Source: Chloroflexota bacterium
GTDB taxonomy: Bacteria; Chloroflexota; Anaerolineae; Caldilineales; Caldilineaceae
Length of the DNA stretch: 64,000 nt
NCBI GenBank assembly: GCA_024277175.1
Contig: JAJRVT010000185.1
Coordinates: forward strand, 1 to 64,000
Direction: 5' to 3'
The position numbers and the translations under genes were made by a program. The notes under the pieces were generated by a model. The model made no database searches. It worked only from the letters and a program-made list of their open reading frames with translations, and had not been told where the DNA came from. Of the stretch, positions 1-9,216 are shown piece by piece (position 1 is the first letter of the stretch; the number at the start of each line of letters is the position of its first letter).

Positions 1-3000
1 CGGGTCGCCTAAGACCAGGTCGCCCGGCAGATAACGGCTGAACCAGGGGACGTCGCCGTCGGGCGTCAGCTCGGCCAGACAGCGGTCGGCCCGGATTTCG
101 CGATAGCCTCGCACCCGCCGGAAGCGCCCGGTATGGAAGAGCAGCGAGCCGTAGAGGTCCCGCCCCGGGTTCAGGTCCAACAGGGTCGCATCCTCCATGG
201 GCAGCGGGTCCATGGCCGCGAACGCCTCCCGTTCGCCGAAGCGGCAGATGGCCCGGAAGTGATCGACCTGGAAGCCGGTCTCCTGGCTGCGCAGAACCAC
301 CTCGACCACGCCCGCCTCCCGCACCAGAGCCGCCAGCCGGATGGTGACCGACTGGCCCTCAGGCACGACGATGGGCCGCATCAGTCCCACATCCTCGAAG
401 ACGGGCGGCTCGTCGCTCCCGACCAGGGCCATGGCGGCCTGGGCCATGGCCTCCAGCCCCATGACAGCCAGGAAGAGCCGGTCGCCCTGGAAGACGTGGT
501 CGTTCATATACGGGTCCGTCTCCCCGGAAAGGGTGGCCTCGGCCACCAGTTCCACACCGGGATAGTGGAGCCGCACGTTCTCCAGGAAGCGCCAGAAGGG
601 GATGCTCCCGGCTTCGGCCTTGAGCGTGGGCAGATCGCCATAGCGGCCGGCAACCACCACCGCAGACGGCGTGTCCGCGGCCGGCTGGGCCAGCAGACTG
701 TGGAGCATTCTCACGCCCTCCTCCAGGGGAATGGGGGTGATGCCCTGGTTGGCCAGCCCTTCCAGCACGCCCAGGCGCTCGCCCATCCCTGCGCCGGCCC
801 AGACCGACCAATCGATGGTCAAACGGCGGACGTGGGGATGCTCCCCGCCATAAGCTTCGATGACGCTCCCCAGCCAGTCGTTGGCGAGCGCGTAGTCGGC
901 CTCGCCGGGCAGACCGCTGCGGGCGATGATAGAGCCGAAGCCGATCACCAGCCGCAGTCGCTCGCCATCCAGGGCGGCCAGCAGATTGCGCATCCCCTGA
1001 ACCTTGGGGGCGAAGGTGCGCTGGATGTCGGCCATCTCCAGATCCCGCAGCCGTTTGGGCGCGTTGCGCGCGGCCCCGTGGAGGAGCGCAGTGATCGTCC
1101 CCAGTTCGGTCTCGGCCTGGGCCACGACCGCGCGCACGCCGGCGGCGTCGGTCACGTCGGCGGCGAAGTATTGGAAACGCACGCCGGCGGCTGTCATCCG
1201 GGCCAGGTTGGCGGCCAGTTCCTCGTCCTCCTCCGGGCGGGAGCGCCCCAGCAGGGCCAGGCTCGCGCCCGTCTCCCGGGCCAGGGAGAGCGCACACTCG
1301 GCGGTGATGCCCTTGCCGCCGCCGGTGACCAACAGCACATCGTCCGCGCTCAAGGCCGGTTTGTCGGTCGCAATCAGGGGATACAGACGCAGTACAGGCT
1401 CCATCCGCCGCCCGTCCCGGTCGTAGCGAACCTCCCGATAGCCGTGCGCGGACAGGGCCTCATTGACGATGGTTCCGGCCATGTCGCCCGGTTCAGTCAG
1501 GTCCACGGGCAGGTCGATCACGCAGCAGGTGATCTCCGGCTCTTCCAGGTGGAGGGTGCGGACGAAGGCTGCGCCGTCCCGCTCCCCGTATTGGACCAAG
1601 ACGAAGCGGTCGCGATCCGGCTGGGCGAAGAGAGCCTGTGCACCCTGGACAAGCAGCGTCAGGTCTTCCTTCACAGGGTCGGGCGGCAGACAGACCACCA
1701 CGCCGCTGCCCACCGTGGACGCGAACGTTTTCTTCAGCGCCGCGGCCAGGGGATCGCCGGCGATGGCGAAGATGCGCCAGTCGCCGGTCTGCGGGCCGGG
1801 TCGGGATCGCCGGGCGGCCAGGGGGCGCTCCGTCCAGTCGACCGTGAAGTTGCGCACCCAGCCATCCGCGCCGGCCGGGTAGCGCTCGCGGTCGGCGGCG
1901 CCACCGCCGTTGCGAGCCAGTTCATCCAGGGCCGCGGCCGCGTCGGCCACGGTCACGTTGGCGAACTCGTTGGGTGCGATGGGGGACTGCATACCCATGC
2001 GTCGGGCCGCCTCAGCCACGATCTGGCTTACCGTGATAGAGTTGAGGTGCAGATCGCTCAACATGCGGTCGCCGGCGCGCACAGCATCCAGGGGCAGCTC
2101 GATGCGGTCTGCCACAAGCTGGCGCAGGAGTTGGAGCGTGTCGACGCTGGCCGCCTCGCCGTCCGTCTGACCCATCAGCGAGGCCGGCGGTTCAGCCGTC
2201 AGCTGCATTTCCACCAGCGGCGTCAGGGCTGCGATCGCGGCCTGATTCTCGGCCTCTGCGTCGATGGCCGCCGCCGGCAGTTCGCCGTTGACGGGGGCCA
2301 GTTCGCAGGGATTGACCAGAAATTTGGGCCGCCACTCCAGGTCGAAGGGGCGGGTGAAGCGGTCGGCGAAGAGAGCCTTGGTCTTCACCGGCGCGCCCAG
2401 GGCGAAGGCCGCGCCCGCGGCCAGCAGCGCTCCCTTGACCGACGGTCCCCCCGCGTCCATGACCACAGCGGGGACGTCCAGCGATTCACTCGCCATACTG
2501 CTGAGCGCAAAGCCGGGGCCAACCTCAATCAGCAAGTCCGCGCCGGCCCCCACCTGCTCCACGGCTTCCACGAAGCGCACCGGCTCCGTCACCTGGCGAC
2601 AGAGCAGATCACGCAGGTCCGCGTCCGGTTCCAGGGCCGACCCGGTGACTGTGGAGATCACGGGACGTTGCAGGGGATGGAAGTCCACGCCGGCCAGGTG
2701 CGCGGCCAGGGGTTCGGTGGCGGCCGCGACCAGGGGCGAGTGGAAGGCATGGGAGACGGCCAGGGCATGGGCGCTCAGCCCCATGGACTTGGCCCTGGCC
2801 ACCACCGCATTGATTTCATTTTCGCCGCCGGAGATGACCGTACGCCGGGGCGCGTTCAGGCAGGCGATAGAGATCTCGTCGCCGTTGACCAGGGTCATCA
2901 CCTGGTCCCGGGTGGCGCTGATGCTGGCCATGGTCCCGGTGGGGTCGCCTAGATCCATCATGGCCCGGCCGCGGACGGTGGCCGTCTCCAGGAGCGCGTC

Positions 3001-5034
3001 CTCGTCGAAGACCCCGGCCCAGTGGAGCGCGGTCAGCTCGCCCAGGCTGTGGCCCGCGGCCACGTCGCCCTCGATCCCCAGGCGCTTCAGGATCGCAAGC
3101 CCGGCCAGGGAAGCGGTGACGATGGCGGGCTGGGCCACGGCCGTGGCCACCGTGTCGCCATGGTCCGCGCGCAGGTCCGCCCGTTCGTAGAGCGCGGCCA
3201 CATCCTCGAAACGCCGACGCAGCGCGCCGCCGTCGATATGGCTGGAGACGCCCTGTCCGGGGAAGAGAAAGCCGATGCGCGGGGCGCGGTCGCCGCTGCC
3301 CAGGAAGAGGCCCAGCCGGGCGTCGATACGCTCGGTGACGCCCTCTTCGATCCAGCTTTGCAGCCGCGCCAGCCGGGTGACCAGTTCCTCGGGCGTCCCG
3401 GCCACCAGCGCCGCGCGCAGCGCACCCTTGCCCAGCCGCTGTTGCAAGGTCGCGGCCAGATCCGTCAGCTCCGCCAGGGAGAGACGGCCGGCGTAGGCCG
3501 CCACCTGTGCGACCTGGGCCTGGAGGGAGGCCGCGTCCGCCGCCGCGAAGAAGAAGATCTCAGCGTCCTGGTGGCCGGCGGCCAGCAGCCGCCGGTCGCG
3601 GGCGGCCATGACGGTGCGCCGCTCGCGCCGGATTCCTTCCAGCGCCAGGTGGGTGTTGATGCCGCCGAAGCCCATGGCGCTGACGCCGGCGCGCAGGGGG
3701 CGGTCCGCCGGCCAGACCCGGGCTTCGGTGAGCACGGTCAGGGTGGCGTCGTCGCCCGTCAGTTCCGGATGCGGTTCATCCACGCCGGTGTTGGGCGGCA
3801 GGATCTGGTTTTCGATGGCCAGCGTAGCCTTGATCAACCCGGCGATGCCGGCCGCGGCCTTGGTGTGGCCGATGTTGGCTTTGATGGAGCCGATGACCGC
3901 GGGAGAGCACGTCTCCGCTCCCTCCTTGGCCATGGCGTCACGACGGGCGCTGGAGAGCGCGTCCAGCTCGGTGGCGTCGCCGACCGCGGTGCCGGTGCCG
4001 TGGCCTTCGAAGTAGCCCACGGTCTCCATGCCGAAGCCGGCCCGGCGATAAGCTCGCTGGATGGCCAGCCGCTGCCCGGACGCTTCCGGCCGGGTGATGC
4101 CGCCGCTGCCATCGGACGAAACGCCCCAGCCCTTGATCAGGGCGTGGATGTTGAGGTGCTGGGCCAGCGCGTCCTCATGGCGCATGAGCACCACGAAGCC
4201 ACAGCCTTCGCCGGGCCAGAAGCCGGCCGAGCGCTTGTCATAGACCCGCATCATCTCCGGGGCCAGGGCCGACGTCTTGGCGAAGCCGACGAGCTCGAAG
4301 GGGTCGATGCTCAGGTCCACGCCGCCGGCCAGGGCCACATCCAGATCGCCCACGGCCAGCGCGGTGCAGGCGTTGGTGATGGCCAGCAGCGACGAAGCGC
4401 AAGCGCCATCGACCGTGTAGCCGCCGCCCTTGAGATCGAAGTGGTTGCAGACCCGGCCGGCGATGGTGTTGGAGAGGCCGCCGGCCAGGGACTCCTCGTT
4501 GATGGAGGGGAAGGGGGCCTTGTACTGGATCTCCAGGTTGGCGAGGAAATCGCTGCGTTCCTGGGGCGTCCAGCCGCGCTTGATCAGGGCCGCGTCCAGG
4601 GTCCGGCGCACATAGGGCCAGCGCAGGCGCATGGTGTTGGCGCGTGAGAACTCGCCGGTCAGCGTGTTGCCCAGGATGACGCCAGTGGTCTCCTGGGGCA
4701 GGCCGTGGCCATGGGAGAAGCCGGCGTCGTCCAGGGCCGAGGCCGCCACTTCCAGGGCCAGCCAGTGGGCGAAGTCGGCCGATCGAAAGACGGGACCGGA
4801 GATCCGGAAACGCATGCGGTCAAATTCATAGTCCGCCAAGACCGCGGCCTGGGTCGTGTAGATGCGGTCCGGGGCCGCGGGGTTGGCCGCGTAGTAGTCG
4901 TCCAGACGCAGGCGCACATCGGGGATGCGCCGGAACGCGCGCCGTCTGGCCAGGGCGTTCTCCCACAGTTCCGCGGGGGCGTGGGCGTCGGGATATTGAC
5001 AGGCCATGCCGACGATAGCAATCGTGTTTGTCAT
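1..5034 (-). CDS. pksE: Enediyne iterative type I polyketide synthase (PKSE), C-terminus cut by window edge
   Basis: Multidomain PKS read on the minus strand; 1678 codons are visible and the reading frame is still open at base 1. Domains in order: ketosynthase (about 1-450, active Cys212 in DGACASS, then HGTGT and the KANIGH histidine motif), acyltransferase (about 560-870, nucleophile Ser663 in GHSLGE), ACP (Ser999 in LHLNSI, the Ser expected to carry phosphopantetheine), ketoreductase (about 1230-1450, TGGGKGI at 1237 and an SxxxxxxxxADYALAN-type active site), and the start of a dehydratase (His1513 in NDHVFQGD). KS-AT-ACP-KR-DH with the ACP in mid-protein is the arrangement of enediyne PKSs, which iteratively build the linear polyene precursor of the warhead. 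Any C-terminal phosphopantetheinyl-transferase-like domain lies outside the window. The ATG follows the E5 stop by 2 bp and has a GGAGGAGA Shine-Dalgarno inside the E5 3' end. Product class (9- or 10-membered) cannot be told from this sequence. Confidence 0.93.
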   Translation of the reverse strand, partial: MTNTIAIVGMACQYPDAHAPAELWENALARRRAFRRIPDVRLRLDDYYAANPAAPDRIYTTQAAVLADYEFDRMRFRISGPVFRSADFAHWLALEVAASALDDAGFSHGHGLPQETTGVILGNTLTGEFSRANTMRLRWPYVRRTLDAALIKRGWTPQERSDFLANLEIQYKAPFPSINEESLAGGLSNTIAGRVCNHFDLKGGGYTVDGACASSLLAITNACTALAVGDLDVALAGGVDLSIDPFELVGFAKTSALAPEMMRVYDKRSAGFWPGEGCGFVVLMRHEDALAQHLNIHALIKGWGVSSDGSGGITRPEASGQRLAIQRAYRRAGFGMETVGYFEGHGTGTAVGDATELDALSSARRDAMAKEGAETCSPAVIGSIKANIGHTKAAAGIAGLIKATLAIENQILPPNTGVDEPHPELTGDDATLTVLTEARVWPADRPLRAGVSAMGFGGINTHLALEGIRRERRTVMAARDRRLLAAGHQDAEIFFFAAADAASLQAQVAQVAAYAGRLSLAELTDLAATLQQRLGKGALRAALVAGTPEELVTRLARLQSWIEEGVTERIDARLGLFLGSGDRAPRIGFLFPGQGVSSHIDGGALRRRFEDVAALYERADLRADHGDTVATAVAQPAIVTASLAGLAILKRLGIEGDVAAGHSLGELTALHWAGVFDEDALLETATVRGRAMMDLGDPTGTMASISATRDQVMTLVNGDEISIACLNAPRRTVISGGENEINAVVARAKSMGLSAHALAVSHAFHSPLVAAATEPLAAHLAGVDFHPLQRPVISTVTGSALEPDADLRDLLCRQVTEPVRFVEAVEQVGAGADLLIEVGPGFALSSMASESLDVPAVVMDAGGPSVKGALLAAGAAFALGAPVKTKALFADRFTRPFDLEWRPKFLVNPCELAPVNGELPAAAIDAEAENQAAIAALTPLVEMQLTAEPPASLMGQTDGEAASVDTLQLLRQLVADRIELPLDAVRAGDRMLSDLHLNSITVSQIVAEAARRMGMQSPIAPNEFANVTVADAAAALDELARNGGGAADRERYPAGADGWVRNFTVDWTERPLAARRSRPGPQTGDWRIFAIAGDPLAAALKKTFASTVGSGVVVCLPPDPVKEDLTLLVQGAQALFAQPDRDRFVLVQYGERDGAAFVRTLHLEEPEITCCVIDLPVDLTEPGDMAGTIVNEALSAHGYREVRYDRDGRRMEPVLRLYPLIATDKPALSADDVLLVTGGGKGITAECALSLARETGASLALLGRSRPEEDEELAANLARMTAAGVRFQYFAADVTDAAGVRAVVAQAETELGTITALLHGAARNAPKRLRDLEMADIQRTFAPKVQGMRNLLAALDGERLRLVIGFGSIIARSGLPGEADYALANDWLGSVIEAYGGEHPHVRRLTIDWSVWAGAGMGERLGVLEGLANQGITPIPLEEGVRMLHSLLAQPAADTPSAVVVAGRYGDLPTLKAEAGSIPFWRFLENVRLHYPGVELVAEATLSGETDPYMNDHVFQGDRLFLAVMGLEAMAQAAMALVGSDEPPVFEDVGLMRPIVVPEGQSVTIRLAALVREAGVVEVVLRSQETGFQVDHFRAICRFGEREAFAAMDPLPMEDATLLDLNPGRDLYGSLLFHTGRFRRVRGYREIRADRCLAELTPDGDVPWFSRYLPGDLVLGDP

Positions 5035-5036
5035 TT

Positions 5037-5972
5037 TCAGTCTCCTCCGACAATTGCAGGCTGTTGCACCTGGGATTCTTGATAAGTGGCGCGGGTGGCG
5101 TAGGCCTGGGCGAAGAGCCACGCACCGCGCAGGATACAGACAATCGTCAGGGCGAAGAAGATGCCGAAGACAATATGCATGGTCACTAGCAGGCCATAGG
5201 CTACCGCCACCGCGAAGCCAAAGATGATCTGCCCTTTGACGTCGAAGGGGGTGGTGCCGGGGTCGGAAACCATGTAGAAAGTGAAAAGGATGAAGGCCAT
5301 GCCGGTCATGGGCAGCAGCGTCAACGTCAACGGCGCGCCCATGAAGAAGCTGCGCAGCGCGGCCTGGAGCGCGAAACCTCCCAGCCAAGCCAGGATCAGC
5401 GGCATCCTGCGGGTGTACTTGTAGTTGAGGTAGGTCCCGGAGATGATGATGAAGACGGGCAAGGCCCAATCCGTGAGACCGATCAGGTTCTCTGTGTACT
5501 GGTAGGGCGGCGCAATGCCCACCCAGGGGAAGAGGATCAGGGTGGCTGCGATGCCCGTGTTGGACGGGTTGAGGAAATGGACGGTGCGATCACCCGACCG
5601 AACCCGGAAGATGTACTTGGAGCCGACTGCAATGGCGGCCGCCATGGCCATGGGCCAGAGCTGATCGTTGGTGTAGAGCAGCATGGCGACAGCCAGGCCG
5701 GTGATGTGGGCCGGCAGAAGGAAGCCCCAGAAGTTATTCAAGCCCCCGCGGTAGCGTGCGGCGCGCCCCGTCATGCGGGCCGAAAGGGTCTCCAGCAAAA
5801 ATTCCATGAAATATGCGGTCGCCACGGTCACCAGCGGCTGGGCGTAGGATTGCTCGAAGCCAAGGTAGGCGTGGCCCAGGATGGTGATGAGGGTGATCGC
5901 GCCCGCGAAACGCCAGAGTGCGGCCAGCCGGGGGTCTTTGGTGAGGATCGAATCCCATAATTTCGCAAACAT
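5037..5972 (-). CDS. Enediyne biosynthesis protein E5, UnbU-type membrane protein
   Basis: A 311-residue polytopic membrane protein, roughly eight hydrophobic segments, with the NPSNTGIA and SDPGTTPFD motifs that recall RnfD/NqrB-type proteins and are typical of the UnbU (E5) family. UnbU homologues are found beside enediyne PKSs and belong to the conserved minimal enediyne cassette; their exact step in warhead formation is not something I can derive here. It acts in the cytoplasmic membrane. It is preceded by AAGGAG 7 nt before the ATG and followed after 2 bp by the PKS start, so the two are almost certainly co-translated. A 150-bp gap holding a palindromic repeat separates it from E4. The identification rests on family motifs plus neighbours. 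Confidence 0.9.
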   Translation of the reverse strand: MFAKLWDSILTKDPRLAALWRFAGAITLITILGHAYLGFEQSYAQPLVTVATAYFMEFLLETLSARMTGRAARYRGGLNNFWGFLLPAHITGLAVAMLLYTNDQLWPMAMAAAIAVGSKYIFRVRSGDRTVHFLNPSNTGIAATLILFPWVGIAPPYQYTENLIGLTDWALPVFIIISGTYLNYKYTRRMPLILAWLGGFALQAALRSFFMGAPLTLTLLPMTGMAFILFTFYMVSDPGTTPFDVKGQIIFGFAVAVAYGLLVTMHIVFGIFFALTIVCILRGAWLFAQAYATRATYQESQVQQPAIVGGD

Positions 5973-6011
5973 GTTTCTCTCCTTAATATAGCTATTCAGC
6001 GAACCATTTTT

Positions 6012-6107
6012 GGAACGCGGATTCGGGCGGATGGAGCCGGATTGTCACGGATTTTTCAAGAAAAATCCGTGACAGATCCGTTTCTATCAGCGAAAATCCG
6101 CGTTCCC
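6012..6107. repeat. GCGGAT-type palindromic repeat (family A) inside the enediyne operon
   Basis: An inverted repeat with a near-perfect core, TGTCACGGATTTTTC facing GAAAAATCCGTGACA, and outer arms of GAACGCGGATT facing AATCCGCGTTC type. It fills the gap between E4 and E5. Related copies lie at 11201-11436, 17346-17500, 24943-25034 and 30551-30641. It could fold into a strong hairpin in the operon mRNA and change the E4:E5 ratio. Confidence 0.85.
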
Positions 6108-6122
6108 ACATCAGCCTCTCGC

Positions 6123-8138
6123 TCACTGCGCCTGGGCGTAGGTCGGGCTGTCTCCCAGGAGGACCGTATGCCAGCCGGGCGTCACCTGGATGGTCTCGTT
6201 GCGCACCTGGCCGTTGCGATCCCGCCAACTGAGCTCGACGGTCAGGTCCGTCCCCGGGTCCACATCGCCCAGGCCAAAATGGATGTCCGAACTTCTGGCC
6301 CCCGATTGACCGTTGCCGCCGTCCACCATGTTGATCAACTGGCGGCCGTCCGGCAGCCGCAGCCGGGCCACAGCGCCGATCGCGGGGCTGCCCACCAACT
6401 CGCCACCCGGCCGTTCGTCGCTGATGATGAGGGCCGAAGCGCCATCTTGAGCATCACTGGCTTGAGCATCACCGGTCACGGGCAGAAGGAGACGCAGACC
6501 CAGGAAAGCGTCGCAGTCGGGGCACTGGTTTTCATAGAAGAGGGAAGAGGCCCACTGGTTGGCGATGGCGAAATCCAGATCGCCGTCGCCGTCCACGTCC
6601 GCGGTGGCGATGCCTCGCGTCACCTGCTCCTGATCCAGGCCCAGTTCCGGGGCCATGTCGAAGAAGCGCCCGCTGTCAGAGCGCACATAGAAGGGGTTGG
6701 TGGCGCGTCCGTTGAGGTCATCGCCCAGAGTCAGTCGGGGCCAGTTGCCGGGGCTGTCGATCAGCTCGTCGCTGCCCAGACCCAGTTCCTGGAGTTCCGG
6801 CCAGCGGTTCACGTCGCCCTTCATGAAGCCGGTGGCCTGGATGGCTTCGAGTGCGCCATCGTTGTTGAAGTCGGCCAGCTTAGCCTCCCAGCCCCAACTG
6901 CTGCGGGCCACGCCCAACTGCTCGCTGGCGTCGCGATAGGGGGCGATGCCCTGCTCCATCTTGTCGGATATCTTCTCGGGATCACCCGTGCTGAGGAACA
7001 TGAAGTGGCTCTCGTGGAGCGCGTAATCGGCGGCGATGTTGCTGACGAACATGTCGAAGACGCCGTCGCCGTTGACGTCGCCGAAGTCCACGCCCATGCC
7101 CTTGAAGGAGTCATTGCCCAGCACCTTGGATTTGGGCGTCGTCAGGTCCCGCTGCCCTTTGAGCAGCGTAAAGTTCAGCTCGCCCGGCTGGGAGCGGTTG
7201 TAGAAGAAGCGATCCGGGCCATAGTCGTTGGCGAAATAGAGTTCGGGCAGCAGATCGCCGTTCAGGTCGGCCGCGCCCAGGGCCAGGGTCCATGCCGTGG
7301 CCTGATCCGCCTCCAGCACATTGTCGACTTTGGTGAACTGGACGTCAGGATTGGGACCGCTCGTGGCATCGTTCCAGAGGAAGAAGTAGGTGCCGCCGCC
7401 GTTGAACGCCTTGGACATGGAGCGCTGCATGTTGACCAGGTCCGTGCCCTCCGAACCCAGCAGCACCTTGTCGTCCGGGAAGTAGTTGGCCACGATCAGG
7501 TCGGCGTGGCCGTCGCCATCCAGGTCGGCGAAGGTGGCGGCGCTGCTCCACCAGACGTCGTCGCCGGGCAGAATTTCCACGGTAAGATAGGAGTCATTGC
7601 TCAAAGGCTCGCCCGCGGCTTCGGGACCGCCTTTGTTCAGGAAGGCGATGGGCGTGCGGCCCCAGTAGTAGACCAGGATGTCCATGCGCCCGTCCTCGTT
7701 CATGTCGTTGGGCAGACAGCCCACCGGGGCCATGGTCACCGGATCGTAGTCCAGGTCGCCGGGGTCCAGGGCGAAGGGTGCGAAGCGGGCCGGCGTGCCG
7801 GGGACGGGGGCGACGATGGCCTGGTCAATGCGGATGTCCACCTGGCACGAGTCATTGGGCAGCCCGTCCCCGTCCAGGTCGTTGAGGGCCACGGCCGCGC
7901 CCATGGCCGAAAGCCAGCCGTCGATGGGCTTGAGGTCCGGGTGGACGTTGCGGATCTGGCGGTATTCATAGCCCGACAGCTCGGGCATGGTCGTACTGGA
8001 GAAGCCAAAGGTCGCGGCCAATGCCTGGCGTTCTCCCCGGGAGAGGACCGGCTGCTGGCTCAGGAGAAAGAGGATCAGGATGGCGGCGATGGCCACAAGC
8101 CGGGCCGCGTTCTGTCGAAGCGCTTTGTTCAGTTGCAT
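6123..8138 (-). CDS. Enediyne biosynthesis protein E4, UnbV/ASPIC family with FG-GAP repeats
   Basis: A 671-residue protein with one N-terminal hydrophobic segment (about 12-27) that should act as signal anchor, followed by at least seven FG-GAP/VCBS calcium-loop repeats of DxDGDGxxD type (for example DLDGDGLPND, DLDGDGHADL, DVNGDGVFD, DVDGDGDLDF), which predict an extracytoplasmic beta-propeller. The C-terminus (about 570-660, around GAVARLRLPDGRQ and SSDIHFGLGD) matches the ASPIC/UnbV domain. UnbV proteins are members of the conserved E3-E4-E5-PKSE enediyne cassette; the biochemical role is not established from sequence. The start overlaps the end of E3 by 10 bp, and AGGAGG lies upstream of the ATG, pointing to translational coupling. 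Stand-alone ASPIC/FG-GAP proteins also exist outside enediyne clusters, so the context carries much of the specific call. Confidence 0.9.
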   Translation of the reverse strand: MQLNKALRQNAARLVAIAAILILFLLSQQPVLSRGERQALAATFGFSSTTMPELSGYEYRQIRNVHPDLKPIDGWLSAMGAAVALNDLDGDGLPNDSCQVDIRIDQAIVAPVPGTPARFAPFALDPGDLDYDPVTMAPVGCLPNDMNEDGRMDILVYYWGRTPIAFLNKGGPEAAGEPLSNDSYLTVEILPGDDVWWSSAATFADLDGDGHADLIVANYFPDDKVLLGSEGTDLVNMQRSMSKAFNGGGTYFFLWNDATSGPNPDVQFTKVDNVLEADQATAWTLALGAADLNGDLLPELYFANDYGPDRFFYNRSQPGELNFTLLKGQRDLTTPKSKVLGNDSFKGMGVDFGDVNGDGVFDMFVSNIAADYALHESHFMFLSTGDPEKISDKMEQGIAPYRDASEQLGVARSSWGWEAKLADFNNDGALEAIQATGFMKGDVNRWPELQELGLGSDELIDSPGNWPRLTLGDDLNGRATNPFYVRSDSGRFFDMAPELGLDQEQVTRGIATADVDGDGDLDFAIANQWASSLFYENQCPDCDAFLGLRLLLPVTGDAQASDAQDGASALIISDERPGGELVGSPAIGAVARLRLPDGRQLINMVDGGNGQSGARSSDIHFGLGDVDPGTDLTVELSWRDRNGQVRNETIQVTPGWHTVLLGDSPTYAQAQ

Positions 8139-9130
8139 GGTGCGAGTGCCTCCTCAGCGATAGATTGATCCTGGAGAGATTGCTCCGGGGTGAACTGCTC
8201 CTGGACCCGCCGCCGCCAGGTTTCCCAGGCCGGTTCGGTCCCGTTGCCGATCTCATTGTCGGACTCTGGCGGCTTGAGGCGATTGGCCAGATCCGCGGCC
8301 TCCGTCAGAGACATGCCGCAGACGATCTGGCAGGCGAGTTCTGTGTGGGTGGCCTCGTTTTGGGCGCGCTGGCGGGTGGCCGCTGCGAAGACCATGCCCT
8401 GGGCCAGTTCGGGGTGGTAGGAGCCGGCCACCGCGTCCAGATCGCGGATCACGCTGGCGTCGACGCCGCCGGCATAGCCGCCGGAGAGGCCCACGCCGCT
8501 CCAGAGATCAGCCCGCCGCGCCTCAGGAAAGGTGGCGATGGTGGCGTCAATCAGTTCCGGGTCCGCGCCGCGCACGAACCAGAGACAGCGCCCCACGCCC
8601 TGATCGAAGACCCGGGCCGCGTAGCCGGCCATGTGCTTGGGGCGCGCCTGCCGCTCCAGGGTGGACGGCCAGTTGAAGTAAGTCTCGTGAAAGCCGTAGC
8701 CTTCTACAGCCAGCCAGCCGACGATGGGATCCAGCCGCTTGAGGGGACCGGCCACCCGGCGCTTCATGTGGGCCCACGCCCAGCCCACGCCCACGTGGGA
8801 CATGTAATAGTGGTCGTTGCCCGGCCCGTCCACGAAGCGCCGGATGCGATCGTCGGAGAAGGGCATGAGCATGTCGAGCATGGCCAGCCCCATGGCCGCG
8901 CCCTCGAAGGCGAAGCCCCGGTACTCGTTGTCGATCTCGGCGTTTAATTGGGCGGCCAGGGAGTCGGGGTCGTCATCGAGGAGGGCGGTGTGATAGCCCT
9001 GGGTGAAGATGCGCCCGATCTCTTCCAGATAGTCGCGCACCCCGTCATCGCGCACGGTGAATCCACGCCGGGCGACCGTGGTCTCGGCCGGCGCAATGCC
9101 CATGACGCGCCGTCGCAATTGTTTGAACAT
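8129..9130 (-). CDS. Enediyne biosynthesis protein E3, DUF1702 family
   Basis: A soluble protein of 333 residues in the DUF1702 family, which is known almost only next to enediyne PKSs (E3/UnbL position). Family hallmarks seen are GYGFHETYFNW near 148, FDQGVGRCLWFVRG near 180 and LWSGVGLSGGYAGG near 215, with a conserved His/Arg/Glu-rich character and no membrane segment. It is the first gene of the minus-strand run E3-E4-E5-PKSE. The ATG has GGAGG six bases upstream. The last residues overlap the start of E4. The function is unknown; the family tracks with warhead synthesis. Confidence 0.9.
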   Translation of the reverse strand: MFKQLRRRVMGIAPAETTVARRGFTVRDDGVRDYLEEIGRIFTQGYHTALLDDDPDSLAAQLNAEIDNEYRGFAFEGAAMGLAMLDMLMPFSDDRIRRFVDGPGNDHYYMSHVGVGWAWAHMKRRVAGPLKRLDPIVGWLAVEGYGFHETYFNWPSTLERQARPKHMAGYAARVFDQGVGRCLWFVRGADPELIDATIATFPEARRADLWSGVGLSGGYAGGVDASVIRDLDAVAGSYHPELAQGMVFAAATRQRAQNEATHTELACQIVCGMSLTEAADLANRLKPPESDNEIGNGTEPAWETWRRRVQEQFTPEQSLQDQSIAEEALAPCN

Positions 9131-9155
9131 ACATGCCTCCAGTCATTTTTTATGG

Positions 9156-9175
9156 GTGTGGCGTCCATGCCACAC
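9156..9175 (-). promoter_or_regulatory. Hairpin in the E3 leader
   Basis: A perfect 7-bp inverted repeat (GTGTGGC/GCCACAC, 6-nt loop) lies 26 bp upstream of the E3 start codon. On the minus strand a TACAAT-like -10 box sits at 9201-9196, but no convincing -35 is visible, so the promoter of the enediyne operon is only tentatively placed here. The palindrome could be an operator or an mRNA hairpin near the E3 ribosome-binding site. Confidence 0.35.
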
Positions 9176-9216
9176 GAATTCGCAACCATCACAACATTGT
9201 AGGTGCAGCTTGCAGC

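Noticed and set aside
133-2952. 939-codon plus-strand open frame
   Set aside because: It lies opposite the PKS gene in high-GC sequence. The minus-strand frame shows intact AT, ACP, KR and DH motifs, while the plus frame has no recognisable domain.
3022-4647. 541-codon plus-strand open frame
   Set aside because: Antisense to the KS/AT part of the PKS, where the catalytic motifs are on the minus strand.
6042-8168. 708-codon plus-strand open frame
   Set aside because: Mirror frame of the UnbV-type gene; the FG-GAP repeats are read from the minus strand.
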